From Hallella bergensis DSM 17361 (GTDB taxonomy: Bacteria > Bacteroidota > Bacteroidia > Bacteroidales > Bacteroidaceae), in NCBI RefSeq assembly GCF_000160535.1, contig NZ_GG704780.1:882059-946058 (forward strand): DNA of 64,000 nucleotides. Direction: 5' to 3'. Below are positions 52,857-62,569 of this stretch, in pieces (the first letter of the stretch is position 1; the number at the start of each line of letters is the position of its first letter). The notes under the pieces are model-generated. The model was not told where the DNA came from, did no database searches, and worked only from the letters and a program-made list of their open reading frames with translations. The position numbers were made by a program, and so were the translations under genes.

Positions 52857-55622
52857 TTAAAACGTTAAGTCGAAACCAATGGCACATCTTGTCATCGAGG
52901 GATGTCCCATTCCCATATTCTCCGGGTCCATGATTTTGATGCCATCAAAGCACAGGAGGTCGTAACCCCTGACATACACCTTGGCACCGCTAACGTATTT
53001 AAGCGGTTTCAGTTGTTGGGCATTGAACTTATAATAGAGTTCGAGCGTGCGCAGCTTGAGATAGGCTCCGCTCTTCACCCACAGAGAGTTGTTGGCATAA
53101 TTGTTGACAGAACCTTTGGAAGTGAGCCTCGGGTAGATGGCATTTTTGTTTTCGGGTGTCCACCGGTTGTTGTAATATTCGGTAGATATCGTTCTGTTGG
53201 AATACAGCGGATGGTAAACGCTCGGCGTGTTGGTCAGCACGCTCACATTGCCGATTCCCTGGAACAGGGCAAACGCACCAAAACCCTTGTATTCCACGTT
53301 CAAGTCCATGGAATAGTAGATTTCCGGGAATTTGCTGTAGCCCAAAGCCTGCTGGTCGAAGGCATCGATCACGCCGTCATTGTTGAGGTCCTTGTATTTC
53401 AGGTCTCCGGGGCGAACCTCGGATAGGGTTTGCTTCACTTTTCTGTTGTCAATGTCTGCCTGATCCTGGTATATTCCCTCTACGACATATCCCCGCAGCT
53501 GTCCCATTCTGCCGTTTGTCCGCCTGAGATATTCATAAGGTCTGTACTCCTCGTTTTGCTCGATGATTTTGTTTCGGACAAAGCTAAAGGTACCACCAAC
53601 GGAATACTTCAAGTCGCCTGAGAAATCAGTCCAATGTATATCGGTTTCAAAGCCTCGGTTGTCTACAATCCCCGCGTTTTCCTTGGGCACGGGCAAGCCG
53701 AAGAGAGACGAAACCGTGCCGCCTGCTCCGACAAGGATGTCGGTGCGGTGGTCATAGAAATAATCCATGGCCACGGACAACTTGCCAAAGGCTCTGAGGT
53801 CGAAACCGATGTTGAATTTGTGCGACTTCTCATAGGTCAGGTCTGCAATGCCAATCTGACTTACCTTCAGGCCGGAAGCACCCTGGGGTGCCTTGCCGAA
53901 GAAGAAGTTCTCGCCCTTGCCATACATGTCGACAAACAAGTCGTTGTCAAAGTCTGCCCTTCCCGAGATGCCATAACTTGCCCTCAGCTTGAGCAGGTCG
54001 ATCAGGTTGCATTTGGCAAAGCTCTCTTCTGAAATGAGCCAGCCGGCTCCGAAGGCAGGAAACACGCCCCATCTGTGCCCGGGCTTGAGAATGCTCGATG
54101 CCGTACCAGAGAGAACCACGTCGGCTATATAGCGTTGCTTGTAACTGTAGTGCGCCTGTGCAGCCATGTCTATGAACGCATACGAATTGTTTTGTCCCTT
54201 GGCCGTGAGTTTGTCCATGCTGTAGTTGAGCATGCTGCTCAGGGCGTGGTCTCCCCAACGGTTCTTGTAGTTGGCAGAAGCGTTGAAGTAGAAGTGGTTT
54301 TGAGAGGCGCCCACCGAGTGGCTTGCGCTCAGTGCGGTTTCGTTGCGCAGGTTCTTGAAAGAAAGTTCCTTCTTTTCCCAGTCATACGTGGTTTGCTCAT
54401 AGCCATACTTTCGCGCGTTGGAGTCCCAGTATGAGGCACTGTTGTCCAGTCCTACGCTCACGCTGGCAGACAGGCCTTGGAGTATCGCGTCCAAACGACG
54501 CGTGAGAGTCATGTCGGCATAGAAGTTGCGCCTTTGCGACCGCGCGTATCCAGTGCCCGAGATCATGGCCACGGGGTTGTTTTCGAAGTCGGTGGTTCCC
54601 GCCCAAATGTTGCGTCCGTTTTTGATTGGGAAGGCTCCGGCGGGCACGGTGTACAATGCCTGGAAGATGTCGCGCACAGGGGCATTGGGTCTGTTGTGCT
54701 CGGAGAATGTGCCAAAGAGGTTGAGCTTCACCTGCGTATTCTTCGTCAACTCGATATCGAGATTGGTTCGGATATTGAGCTTCGAATATTTAAACTGTGT
54801 GGAATAGCCGTCGTTGTCAGACGTGGGCTTCAATATACCGTTGTCGTTCAGATAGTTCAGCTGTGTGAAATATTTCACATAGCGACCTCCGCCCGTTACC
54901 GAGAACACGGCATTGTTGCCGTTGCTGTGGTCTCTCAACGCCTCGTCCCACCAATTGACATTGGGATAGACGCTGGGGATAGAGCCATCCTTGAATGCGG
55001 CCAGCTCCCTGTCGCTGTATCTGGGGGAGAAGCCGTCGTTTTGCAAGCCCTCGTTCAGCGCCTGAGCATAAGTGTATCCATCCACCAGCTCGGGGGTTCT
55101 GAAAGGCTTGGCCATGTTGTACTCATAAGAGAAATTGATCTTGGTCTTACCCTCAACTCCTCTTTTTGTCGTAACGAGTATCACCCCGTTGGCACCACGC
55201 ATGCCATACAACGCGGTCGAGGGAGCATCCTTGAGCACGGTAATCTTCTCTATCTCGTCCACGGAAATCTGTCCCAAGTCGCGCTCGAAGCCGTCGACAA
55301 GCACCAAGGGCTTCTTGGCATTGAGCGTGTTTTGACCTCTTACGTTCAGTGCTCCGTAAGTGTCCCATGAAGTGCCCTGATTCTGGCTAACCTGGAGTCC
55401 GGGAATCAAACCGTACAACACGTCGGTGGGGTTAATGCCCTTGCGGTGCGACAACGCTTTTTGGGTGGTGAAAGCCGTAGCGGTGGTTGACTCCTTGAGA
55501 TCGACCGAGACGTTCTTCCCATATTCAATGGTATTGTCATTCTGCGTCAGGATGCTGTCGGCTTGCGCAGATGCCTGTACGGGCAGCAGCATCAGACTCG
55601 CTATATATATTATGTATTTCAT
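52857..55622 (-). CDS. SusC-type TonB-dependent transporter lacking the N-terminal domain (distal pair)
   Basis: 921 residues from the ATG at 55622, which begins a clean signal peptide (MKYIIYIASLMLLPVQASAQ); the in-frame start at 55649 adds nine residues ahead of it. The mature protein lacks the carboxypeptidase-regulatory-like domain and lacks a clear TonB box of the EVVVVGYG kind. It passes from a short linker (SVDLKESTTATAFTT) into the plug (NPTDVLYGLIPGLQVSQNQG; ITVLKDAPSTALYGMRGANG). It is shorter than the partner SusC at 57495 (1043 residues). The SusD partner follows by 19 bases. How it is energised without an evident TonB box is unclear. Confidence 0.9.
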   Translation of the reverse strand: MKYIIYIASLMLLPVQASAQADSILTQNDNTIEYGKNVSVDLKESTTATAFTTQKALSHRKGINPTDVLYGLIPGLQVSQNQGTSWDTYGALNVRGQNTLNAKKPLVLVDGFERDLGQISVDEIEKITVLKDAPSTALYGMRGANGVILVTTKRGVEGKTKINFSYEYNMAKPFRTPELVDGYTYAQALNEGLQNDGFSPRYSDRELAAFKDGSIPSVYPNVNWWDEALRDHSNGNNAVFSVTGGGRYVKYFTQLNYLNDNGILKPTSDNDGYSTQFKYSKLNIRTNLDIELTKNTQVKLNLFGTFSEHNRPNAPVRDIFQALYTVPAGAFPIKNGRNIWAGTTDFENNPVAMISGTGYARSQRRNFYADMTLTRRLDAILQGLSASVSVGLDNSASYWDSNARKYGYEQTTYDWEKKELSFKNLRNETALSASHSVGASQNHFYFNASANYKNRWGDHALSSMLNYSMDKLTAKGQNNSYAFIDMAAQAHYSYKQRYIADVVLSGTASSILKPGHRWGVFPAFGAGWLISEESFAKCNLIDLLKLRASYGISGRADFDNDLFVDMYGKGENFFFGKAPQGASGLKVSQIGIADLTYEKSHKFNIGFDLRAFGKLSVAMDYFYDHRTDILVGAGGTVSSLFGLPVPKENAGIVDNRGFETDIHWTDFSGDLKYSVGGTFSFVRNKIIEQNEEYRPYEYLRRTNGRMGQLRGYVVEGIYQDQADIDNRKVKQTLSEVRPGDLKYKDLNNDGVIDAFDQQALGYSKFPEIYYSMDLNVEYKGFGAFALFQGIGNVSVLTNTPSVYHPLYSNRTISTEYYNNRWTPENKNAIYPRLTSKGSVNNYANNSLWVKSGAYLKLRTLELYYKFNAQQLKPLKYVSGAKVYVRGYDLLCFDGIKIMDPENMGMGHPSMTRCAIGFDLTF

Positions 55623-55642
55623 GTTGATATTGTTTTTTTGTA

Positions 55643-57484
55643 CTACCATCCCGGATTCTGCACGAGTCCGTATCCTTTGTTCACTTCTTTAGATGGGAAG
55701 GCGCTGAGACACATGCGCGGCTCCCAACCGCTCTTCCACCATACGCGGGAGTATTTGGTGAGCTTGAACGGCTCTATCAGATAGGCCTTGGTCTTCTTGT
55801 GCCGGTAAACATGCAGCCCGTGAAGCGGCGTTTCGAACACATCATACTTCTTCCACCTGATGAGGTCGAAGAACCTAACCTCCTCGTAAGCAAACTCGAC
55901 AGCGCGTTCGTGCAACACAGCTTCCCTGAACTCTTGCTTGGTCATGCCGCTTTTCAAGCCCGGCATGCCGACACGCGCCCGCACGGCATTGATATATTTG
56001 TAGGCTTCGGGCGTTGGGCCGTCGTGATATTCGTTCAGTGCCTCGGCATAGTTCAGATACACCTCTGCCATTCTCATGATAGGCCACTGCACCGGACGAC
56101 TGTAGGCTTCGTTGTTTCTGTCCAATCCCCATTTGCGGCAAGCCAATCCGGTTGCCAGACTCAGCTGGTGCATTCTGCCCTGCTTCCAGTCCTTGCCCTT
56201 GGGATAGTTGGCTTTGTCCTTGGGATTCTGGTCCACCATGTCGGCCTTTCGCCCGTTATATCTGTCACCGTCCAAGATGATGTTCTCATAAAGACGCGGG
56301 TCTCTGTTCTTAAACGGATTCTTCTTCATCTCGGCATTATTCCAGTCGAATTTGCGTCCGTCCTTCATTTCGAACATGTCGAAAAACTCCTTGGTGGGAC
56401 AATAGGCTCCCCAGCGCAGGGCCTTGTCAAACTGACTGTTGTTCTTCGTGGCGAGGTATTGTCTGCGGCAGGCGATGAGCGTCTCCGTGTTACCGCGGTC
56501 GAAGTAGGCACTGGTATAGGCATTACGCTCATCACTAATGCCATTGTCACCGGCCTCCACCAACTTGTAATAACCGTTGGCGTTCAGGGCATCGAAAAAG
56601 TCCTTGCAGGCGTCGGCCGCTTGCTTCCACCTAGCCTTGTCATATCCTCCGAACCAGGTCATCTTCTTATCCGAGGCCTCTCCCTCGGCAAAGGGCTTGG
56701 CATCGTTGAACAGCGGACTGGCCACAAACAGCAGGACGCGTGTTTTCAGTGCCATGGCACCGGCCTTGGTCATCCGTCCGTCCCAGTTGTCGCGCTCGCT
56801 TTCGTCGATGTTCCATGGGAACTCCTTGCAGGCAATGGCCTCGTCGAGCAGCTTGACAATGAAGTCGACCGTCTCCTGCAAGGTTGCACGTGCGGGGAAC
56901 TTGTCGTCCTCTGCCGACAGGGCATGGTCTATGATGGGCAGGGCACCATAATGCCTGAGCATGTGGGCATAGAACACAGCCACCATCATTTTGGCTTCTG
57001 CCGTCAGGCGCGACTTCTCGGCGGCGTCCATATCGGGCACCCGATCCACGTTTTGCACAAACAGCCACGCGTGTCTCACCCCGGTCCAAAAGCCGGACTG
57101 CGAGAACTGCATCTTGGTTCTGTTGGAATTCTTTCTGGTGTCGTTCTCCACGGCCGCATTATACAGGCCGGGGTAATAGGTGTTCGACAGAGCCGACCAG
57201 CCAATGTTGTCATAATTGATATCAGTCAGTCCCTCGATGGTACTCATGCACATCTGGGTCCAGAACCCCGGAGTTTCCATGCCGTAGGGCAGATACTGGT
57301 AGCTTTTCCACAGCACACGCTGTGCATATTCGGCCTTCCCAAAGATGGTATCGATGGTGACGTCTGTGCTGGGCGGCTTCTGCAGGAAGTTCTCCCCCAG
57401 TGCCAAGTCCTCGCATCCCACTGTCAGCGTCATTGCGGCAACAGCCAAAATACCATTATATAGTGTTTTCTTTAAACTTTTCAT
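55643..57484 (-). CDS. SusD/RagB-type surface lipoprotein (tandem pair, proximal)
   Basis: 613 residues from the ATG at 57484. The in-frame start at 57505 overlaps the upstream SusC gene and lies ahead of the lipoprotein signal MKSLKKTLYNGILAVAAMTL, whose Cys is about residue 24. SusD blocks include AKMMVAVFYAHMLRHYGALP and MRMAEVYLNYAEALNEYHDG. It is a partner to SusC upstream (10-base gap) and is followed by the second SusC after 20 bases. Its length is at the high end for the family. Confidence 0.92.
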   Translation of the reverse strand: MKSLKKTLYNGILAVAAMTLTVGCEDLALGENFLQKPPSTDVTIDTIFGKAEYAQRVLWKSYQYLPYGMETPGFWTQMCMSTIEGLTDINYDNIGWSALSNTYYPGLYNAAVENDTRKNSNRTKMQFSQSGFWTGVRHAWLFVQNVDRVPDMDAAEKSRLTAEAKMMVAVFYAHMLRHYGALPIIDHALSAEDDKFPARATLQETVDFIVKLLDEAIACKEFPWNIDESERDNWDGRMTKAGAMALKTRVLLFVASPLFNDAKPFAEGEASDKKMTWFGGYDKARWKQAADACKDFFDALNANGYYKLVEAGDNGISDERNAYTSAYFDRGNTETLIACRRQYLATKNNSQFDKALRWGAYCPTKEFFDMFEMKDGRKFDWNNAEMKKNPFKNRDPRLYENIILDGDRYNGRKADMVDQNPKDKANYPKGKDWKQGRMHQLSLATGLACRKWGLDRNNEAYSRPVQWPIMRMAEVYLNYAEALNEYHDGPTPEAYKYINAVRARVGMPGLKSGMTKQEFREAVLHERAVEFAYEEVRFFDLIRWKKYDVFETPLHGLHVYRHKKTKAYLIEPFKLTKYSRVWWKSGWEPRMCLSAFPSKEVNKGYGLVQNPGW

Positions 57485-57494
57485 GATTCCAATT

Positions 57495-60400
57495 TTAAAA
57501 TCCAACTCTTACTCCAAAGTTAACAATCTTAATCAGCGGATAGGCTTTTCCGTTGGGGTTGGCCTCCGGGTCGGTCACCTTGAAACTATCGAAAGTCAAC
57601 AAGTTGTATCCCGACAGCGCCAGTCTGAGCGATGAGATGTGTAGCGGCCGAATCATCTTCTTGGGGAAAGAGTATCCTAATTCTATGTTCTTCAGTCGCA
57701 CGTACGATGCATTTCTCAACCACAAATCTGAATTGAGATAGTTGTGTGCCTTGCTCCTGAGCGATATAGCGGGCGCTTTGGCAGCATCGCCCTTCTCGGG
57801 TGTCCACGCATCCCTCACCATGTATTTCATCAGGCTGAAATTGTTCATCTCGCCAAAGGGCACCCTATAGGTGTTGCTGAGCAATCTTGAGGTCTGGAAA
57901 GCTCCTGACAGCGTAAGGCTCAGGTCGATGCCTTTCCACGAAACTCCCATGTTCACACCGAGGGAGTAGAGCGGATAAGTGGTATAGCCGATGTCTCTCA
58001 CGTCCTTGTCGTCTATCTTTCCGTCGCCGTTCAGGTCCTTGTACTTCACGTCGCCGGCCAGCGGAATATATCCGCTTCCCTGATCTGGAATACCTCCTTC
58101 CTTGCCTTTCAGCTTCTCGTAGTTGGCTACTTCCTGTTCGGTGAAGTAACCGTCGAACACATAACCGAAGTTCTGTCCCACGGGCTTTCCTGTGCGCTGC
58201 ATCCATTCGTAGGGATAGGTGATTTCATCGGTAAAGACAATCTTGTTTTTCGCATACGAGAGGTTTCCGCCTACGTGATATCTCACGTCGCCAATCTTGT
58301 CCTGCCAGCGCAAGCTCACCTCGTAGCCATGGTTGTCCACCTTCCCAAGGTTCACCGTAGGCAGATCTACTGCCACATACACCGGCAGCACGCCGCGCGA
58401 GATGAGAATGTTCTTACGATGCTCTATAAAGTAGTCGAAGTTCATAGACAACCGACTTCGGAACAGCTTCAGGTCAGCTCCGTAGTTTTGCTTTACCGCC
58501 GTTTCCCATGTCACGTTCGGATTTCCGACCTTGCCCTCGGCGGCACCGGCTATTTTGGTGGTCGTTGTTGTGCCGAAGCTGTAGTTTTTCGAATTGATGA
58601 TATAGGTGTCGGGCAGATAGAGGAAACGAGAGTTGTCGCTCGTGATATCGTTACCCACCTTACCGTAGGAAACTCTTACTTTGAAGTAGTCCACCACCGA
58701 TTTCAGGGGCTTGAAGAAATTCTCCTCGGAGATAATCCAACCCAGCGAACCGGCTGGGAAAAGGCCGAACCGACGTCCTTTTGCAAAGTTTTCCGAGCCA
58801 TTGTAGCCCATGCTGAAATCCAAAAGGTATTTGGTCATGTAATCATAGGTGGCACGCCCCACAAAACCAATATAGCCACGCGGTATGTCGGGGAAGTTGC
58901 CCGCAGGATAATATTTCATCGTCTGGTTATACATGGCCAATGCCGACACGTGATGCGGACCGAAGTCGCGCTTGTAGTTGAACGCTCCCTCAAGATACCA
59001 GTTCTTGCCCAATCCGTCTGATTCGGAATAGCCCAGTTTCTGATAGCCGTGCACAAGTTTATAGCCCACATTGCCCGTTGCATCGATGACGGGTTCATAG
59101 AGCGGCTCGCGTCCCTCGCGCCTCTTCGAAATGTTGACATCGCTATTGTAGGCGGTCTTGATATGGAAAGACAGTCCCTTGGTGAGAAAGTCCAACTTCT
59201 GCGTCAGCTTGAAGTCAAAGTTCAGCGTGTTGCGCGCCATCGTACTGTATCCCTTGCCATAATAAATATTCAGTCCGTCCTGCAAGTTGCCAATGGCAAA
59301 CTGATTGGCGTTGCTCCTGACGCGCCTGCCGTCTACGAGTCCTGCGCCGCTGAAAGGCACACACTCATACAGGTCGCTAAAGATGGAACTGGTTGATTTT
59401 GTCTGTCCACTGTTGTAGTTGGGTTCACGGCGGTTGCCGAAATATCCTCCCAGGTTGACGGCCACGGATGTTGTTTTGGTCACACCCACATCTAAGTTGA
59501 TGCGATAGTTGTACCGGTTATAACTGAATCCCTTGTCGTTTCGATTGTCAAACACCTTGAACAGACCGTCCTGCGTAAAGACACCCAACGACGCAAAATA
59601 CTTCACCCGATCGGTACCTCCCGAGATATTCATGTTGTGCTGGGTCTGCATCGAGGCATTGCGAATCATCATGTCTGTCCAACTAATGTCGGGGTGAGTG
59701 ATGGGACTGCTGTGGGTTCTGAATTTCTCGAGGTCGTCGTCCTTGAACGCGAGCATATCCTCTGCCACACCGTCATGTAATTGTGCCTTGTTATAGGCCG
59801 AAGCCCAGCCAAAGCTGTTTTCAAACTCGGGCACTCTCGACGGCATCTGGAATGCCACGGACGAGGAAAAGTTAATCCTCGGTTTATCCTTGGTTCCACG
59901 TTTTGTTGTGACCAAGATCACACCGTTGGCACCACGCACACCGAAAACGGCTGTTGCCGAAGCGTCTTTGAGCACGGTCAGGCTCTCCACCTCGTTGGGG
60001 TCTATCTGCGTGAAAGGACGCTCCACACCGTCTACAAGAATGAGGGGGCGCGACAGCGACCTACTCATCGAACCCACACCACGAATAAACAACTCCGCAT
60101 TGTCGGCACCCGGCTGTCCACTGACCTGCACACTCGACAGACCAGATATCTTTCCGGCCAACGCATTGCCCATGCTGGCCACAGGCGACTTGAGAATTTC
60201 ATCCTGATTGACAGAGGCCACGGCGCCCGTAACGGTAACTTTTTTGGTTGTTCCATAAGCTATCACCTGCACCTCATCAAACGACACCGCGCTTTCAGCC
60301 AATTTGACCGACAGCGTGTTGCCACCTTTGTAAACAATGGTTCGGGTTTCATAGCCCACACAGGAAATCTCGAGCTTTGCCCCCACCGGAAGTGTAAGCC

Positions 60401-60626
60401 TGAACACTCCGTCTACATCGGTCACGGTGGCATTCTTGGTACCAGCGACCCGCACGGTGGCTCCGATAATTGGTTCCTGGGCGTCAGAAACCGTACCTCG
60501 GACCTCGTATTGGCGAGTTTGTTGCTCGATGCTGTGACGTTCTGTTTCAAATGAATAGACATTAGAATAGGGTGACCCTGCTAAACATAATAGTAGAGTG
60601 CCACATAAAAATTCTTTTTTCTTCAT
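57495..60626 (-). CDS. SusC-type TonB-dependent transporter (proximal pair)
   Basis: 1043 residues. The signal region runs about 1-26, then a short polar linker, a carboxypeptidase-regulatory-like domain (VRGTVSDAQEPIIGATVRVA), TonB box (FDEVQVIAYG), plug (VLKDASATAVFGVRGANGVI) and a barrel ending VNFGVRVGF. It is the first gene of the four-gene minus-strand transcript, with a probable -7 element at 60703-60710. The cluster has no glycoside hydrolase or lyase in this window, so degradation must occur elsewhere or the system may take up a non-glycan nutrient. The substrate is not predictable from the sequence. Confidence 0.93.
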   Translation of the reverse strand: MKKKEFLCGTLLLCLAGSPYSNVYSFETERHSIEQQTRQYEVRGTVSDAQEPIIGATVRVAGTKNATVTDVDGVFRLTLPVGAKLEISCVGYETRTIVYKGGNTLSVKLAESAVSFDEVQVIAYGTTKKVTVTGAVASVNQDEILKSPVASMGNALAGKISGLSSVQVSGQPGADNAELFIRGVGSMSRSLSRPLILVDGVERPFTQIDPNEVESLTVLKDASATAVFGVRGANGVILVTTKRGTKDKPRINFSSSVAFQMPSRVPEFENSFGWASAYNKAQLHDGVAEDMLAFKDDDLEKFRTHSSPITHPDISWTDMMIRNASMQTQHNMNISGGTDRVKYFASLGVFTQDGLFKVFDNRNDKGFSYNRYNYRINLDVGVTKTTSVAVNLGGYFGNRREPNYNSGQTKSTSSIFSDLYECVPFSGAGLVDGRRVRSNANQFAIGNLQDGLNIYYGKGYSTMARNTLNFDFKLTQKLDFLTKGLSFHIKTAYNSDVNISKRREGREPLYEPVIDATGNVGYKLVHGYQKLGYSESDGLGKNWYLEGAFNYKRDFGPHHVSALAMYNQTMKYYPAGNFPDIPRGYIGFVGRATYDYMTKYLLDFSMGYNGSENFAKGRRFGLFPAGSLGWIISEENFFKPLKSVVDYFKVRVSYGKVGNDITSDNSRFLYLPDTYIINSKNYSFGTTTTTKIAGAAEGKVGNPNVTWETAVKQNYGADLKLFRSRLSMNFDYFIEHRKNILISRGVLPVYVAVDLPTVNLGKVDNHGYEVSLRWQDKIGDVRYHVGGNLSYAKNKIVFTDEITYPYEWMQRTGKPVGQNFGYVFDGYFTEQEVANYEKLKGKEGGIPDQGSGYIPLAGDVKYKDLNGDGKIDDKDVRDIGYTTYPLYSLGVNMGVSWKGIDLSLTLSGAFQTSRLLSNTYRVPFGEMNNFSLMKYMVRDAWTPEKGDAAKAPAISLRSKAHNYLNSDLWLRNASYVRLKNIELGYSFPKKMIRPLHISSLRLALSGYNLLTFDSFKVTDPEANPNGKAYPLIKIVNFGVRVGF

Positions 60627-60702
60627 TTATGACATCATTAGGTATTATAGATAAAATGTATTATATCGCTTTATAAAGACAGTAAAGATCTAAGAACGAA
60701 TG

Positions 60703-60710
60703 CAAAATTA
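60703..60710 (-). promoter_or_regulatory. -7 promoter element of the tandem susCD cluster
   Basis: On the minus strand TAATTTTG, about 77 bases before the susC ATG. A TTG at 60730-60728 is about 17 bases away, slightly short of the usual spacing. Confidence 0.45.
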
Positions 60711-60950
60711 ATGTATATGGAATGTCACAAGGTTCAATTTCGTACAAAAAAGATCAGGTTTCGTATGACGCAACAATTGTTAAAAGCAAACTAACGCTAC
60801 CAAAATTGCTGAAAATTCGCTCGTTATTTCTTTCGCAAGGTATCAGGTAATATAGCACCATGCACCAATTATAATTTATACATTGTAAATTGTCAATTAT
60901 CAATTGTTCATTGTAAATTGAAAATTGTGAATTGTGAATTGTGAATTATA

Positions 60951-61000
60951 ACGCAACAATCCCTTCCTGAACACGATGTTCGGGAAGGGATTGTTGCGTT
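60951..61000 (-). terminator. Hairpin terminating the tonB-pstS-TPR operon
   Basis: Arms AACGCAACAATCCCTTCC and GGAAGGGATTGTTGCGTT, extended by GAAC/GTTC, form a long stem between the TPR gene and the susCD cluster. There is little T-run on the minus strand. Confidence 0.65.
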
Positions 61001-61065
61001 AGTCGATATTTAATTGGGCTGTCACGTCTTCATAGACGACAGCAGCCGAGGGTGCAGGGGGGTAA

Positions 61066-62493
61066 TTACATGTTGCTCACCTGCTTGGCCACCTCGTTTT
61101 CCGGGTCAATGGCCAACATCTTGCTGGCATAGGCCTTGGCATTTTCCTTGTTCTGCTTCACGTTAAATTCGTAAACAATAAGGTAGAGGTAAGCCTGCTT
61201 GAGCATGGAAATCTCACTCTCGTTCTTATCAGCCTTTTCCTCGAGAGAAGTTGCCAGAGCCTCATAGAACGGCTTGGCTAATCCTTGCTTGCTGTCCGGA
61301 TCAAGGTTGGCGTTGATCTGACCGCGCATGAAATTACCATAGTTGTTGTAGTTGGGGAAAGCCTCCATCATGCGGGCGTAAGTGTTATCAGCCTTTTTGA
61401 AAGCCTCCTCTGCACCGGCCTGGTCGCCTGCCTGAACTTTCTGCGAAGCAATAGTGGCATAAAGCGTTCCAAGGTTATCGAGGTTGTCCATCGTCGGTTG
61501 GTTGGTATCGAACGACTTCTCGAAATATTCTACAGCCTTGTCCGAATCGCCCTTCTTCAGGTAAACATCAGAAAGGTTCTTGTTGATGATGGCAATTTGC
61601 TTGCTGTTACCCTTGTTGAACTCAATGGCCTGCTCAAAAGCCTGAATGGCTTCATCCCAACGCTCTGCCTGCTGCAACACAGTACCATGGTAGATGTAGT
61701 CCTCTCCGATGAAGTGCACACTATCGCTCTTGTTGAACAAACGGTCTGCATAGTCAAGCGCCTCGGCCGTCTTTTTGAGGTCGGTATAGTTATAAAAAGC
61801 GATGCGGTTCCATCCTGAGCGACGTGGATCACGTGCCAAACCAGTCTTACAGATGTCAATACTCTTCTCGCGCTTGCCGAGCAACCAAGTGGACATGGCA
61901 TAATAAGTAATATCCTCATCGCTCATTTTGGTCTTGTCAGCCACCTTATCGTAGTAGCTCTCAGCCTTCTCGTAGTTCTGTGCGATGTAGCAAACACGAC
62001 CGCAGAGGGCATCCACGGGATAATCAGGGCGCTGGGTGCGAAGTTCCTCGAGATTGGCCACAGCCTCTTCCGGGCTTCGTCCGCGCAGAATCATGGCATA
62101 CTTGTAATAAGCATCCGGATCCTTGGGGTCGAAATACTTGGCTTGCTGGTAGTTTTCAGCAGCCGCACCTGCATCGTCCTTCGACACGGCTATATCTCCC
62201 TTGAGGAGGAAAGCCTTGGCAAACTTGCCGTCTCTCTTCAGCGCATAGTCTGCAAACATCTCAGCATGGTCCAAGTCTTTCTGGTGCAGGAAAGCTTGAC
62301 CGATAGCGACAAGCGCCTCCGGATTTTTCTTGTACTCCTTGTACCATTGCTTGACTTGGTCCTTGAGATCAGAGCCTTGTGTCTTGATAACCTTTGTTGC
62401 TTGCTCGGTGATGGCCTTGGTATCCTGAGCCATCGCTGGGGCTGCTGATCCAAATACCAGCATGCCCATCAATAGATATTTAATTGCTTTCAT
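61066..62493 (-). CDS. Periplasmic tetratricopeptide-repeat protein
   Basis: 475 residues. Signal peptide MKAIKYLLMGMLVFGSAAPAMAQ. The rest consists of about eight to ten TPR units, for example ALVAIGQAFLHQKDLDHAEM, DAYYKYAMILRGRSPEEAVA, AIQAFEQAIEFNKGNSKQIA and AVEYFEKSFDTNQPTMDNLD. TPR proteins scaffold other proteins. It is the last gene of the operon with tonB and the pstS-like gene, 76 bases after the latter. In Bacteroidetes this gene set often accompanies ExbB/ExbD, suggesting a role in the TonB energising complex (inference). Confidence 0.87.
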   Translation of the reverse strand: MKAIKYLLMGMLVFGSAAPAMAQDTKAITEQATKVIKTQGSDLKDQVKQWYKEYKKNPEALVAIGQAFLHQKDLDHAEMFADYALKRDGKFAKAFLLKGDIAVSKDDAGAAAENYQQAKYFDPKDPDAYYKYAMILRGRSPEEAVANLEELRTQRPDYPVDALCGRVCYIAQNYEKAESYYDKVADKTKMSDEDITYYAMSTWLLGKREKSIDICKTGLARDPRRSGWNRIAFYNYTDLKKTAEALDYADRLFNKSDSVHFIGEDYIYHGTVLQQAERWDEAIQAFEQAIEFNKGNSKQIAIINKNLSDVYLKKGDSDKAVEYFEKSFDTNQPTMDNLDNLGTLYATIASQKVQAGDQAGAEEAFKKADNTYARMMEAFPNYNNYGNFMRGQINANLDPDSKQGLAKPFYEALATSLEEKADKNESEISMLKQAYLYLIVYEFNVKQNKENAKAYASKMLAIDPENEVAKQVSNM

Positions 62494-62569
62494 AATCGTT
62501 ATTGTTTGTATGTTTAACTTCCAGACCTGTATTTATCTTCATAACGAATAAAAACGACGTTTGTTTCCG

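Larger units (their letters stand above)
60627..61065. other. Non-coding region upstream of the tandem susCD cluster
   Basis: About 440 bases. It holds the -7 element at 60703-60710, A+T-rich sequence with AATTGTG-type heptamers (60885-60950) and a strong hairpin at 60951-61000. Confidence 0.7.
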
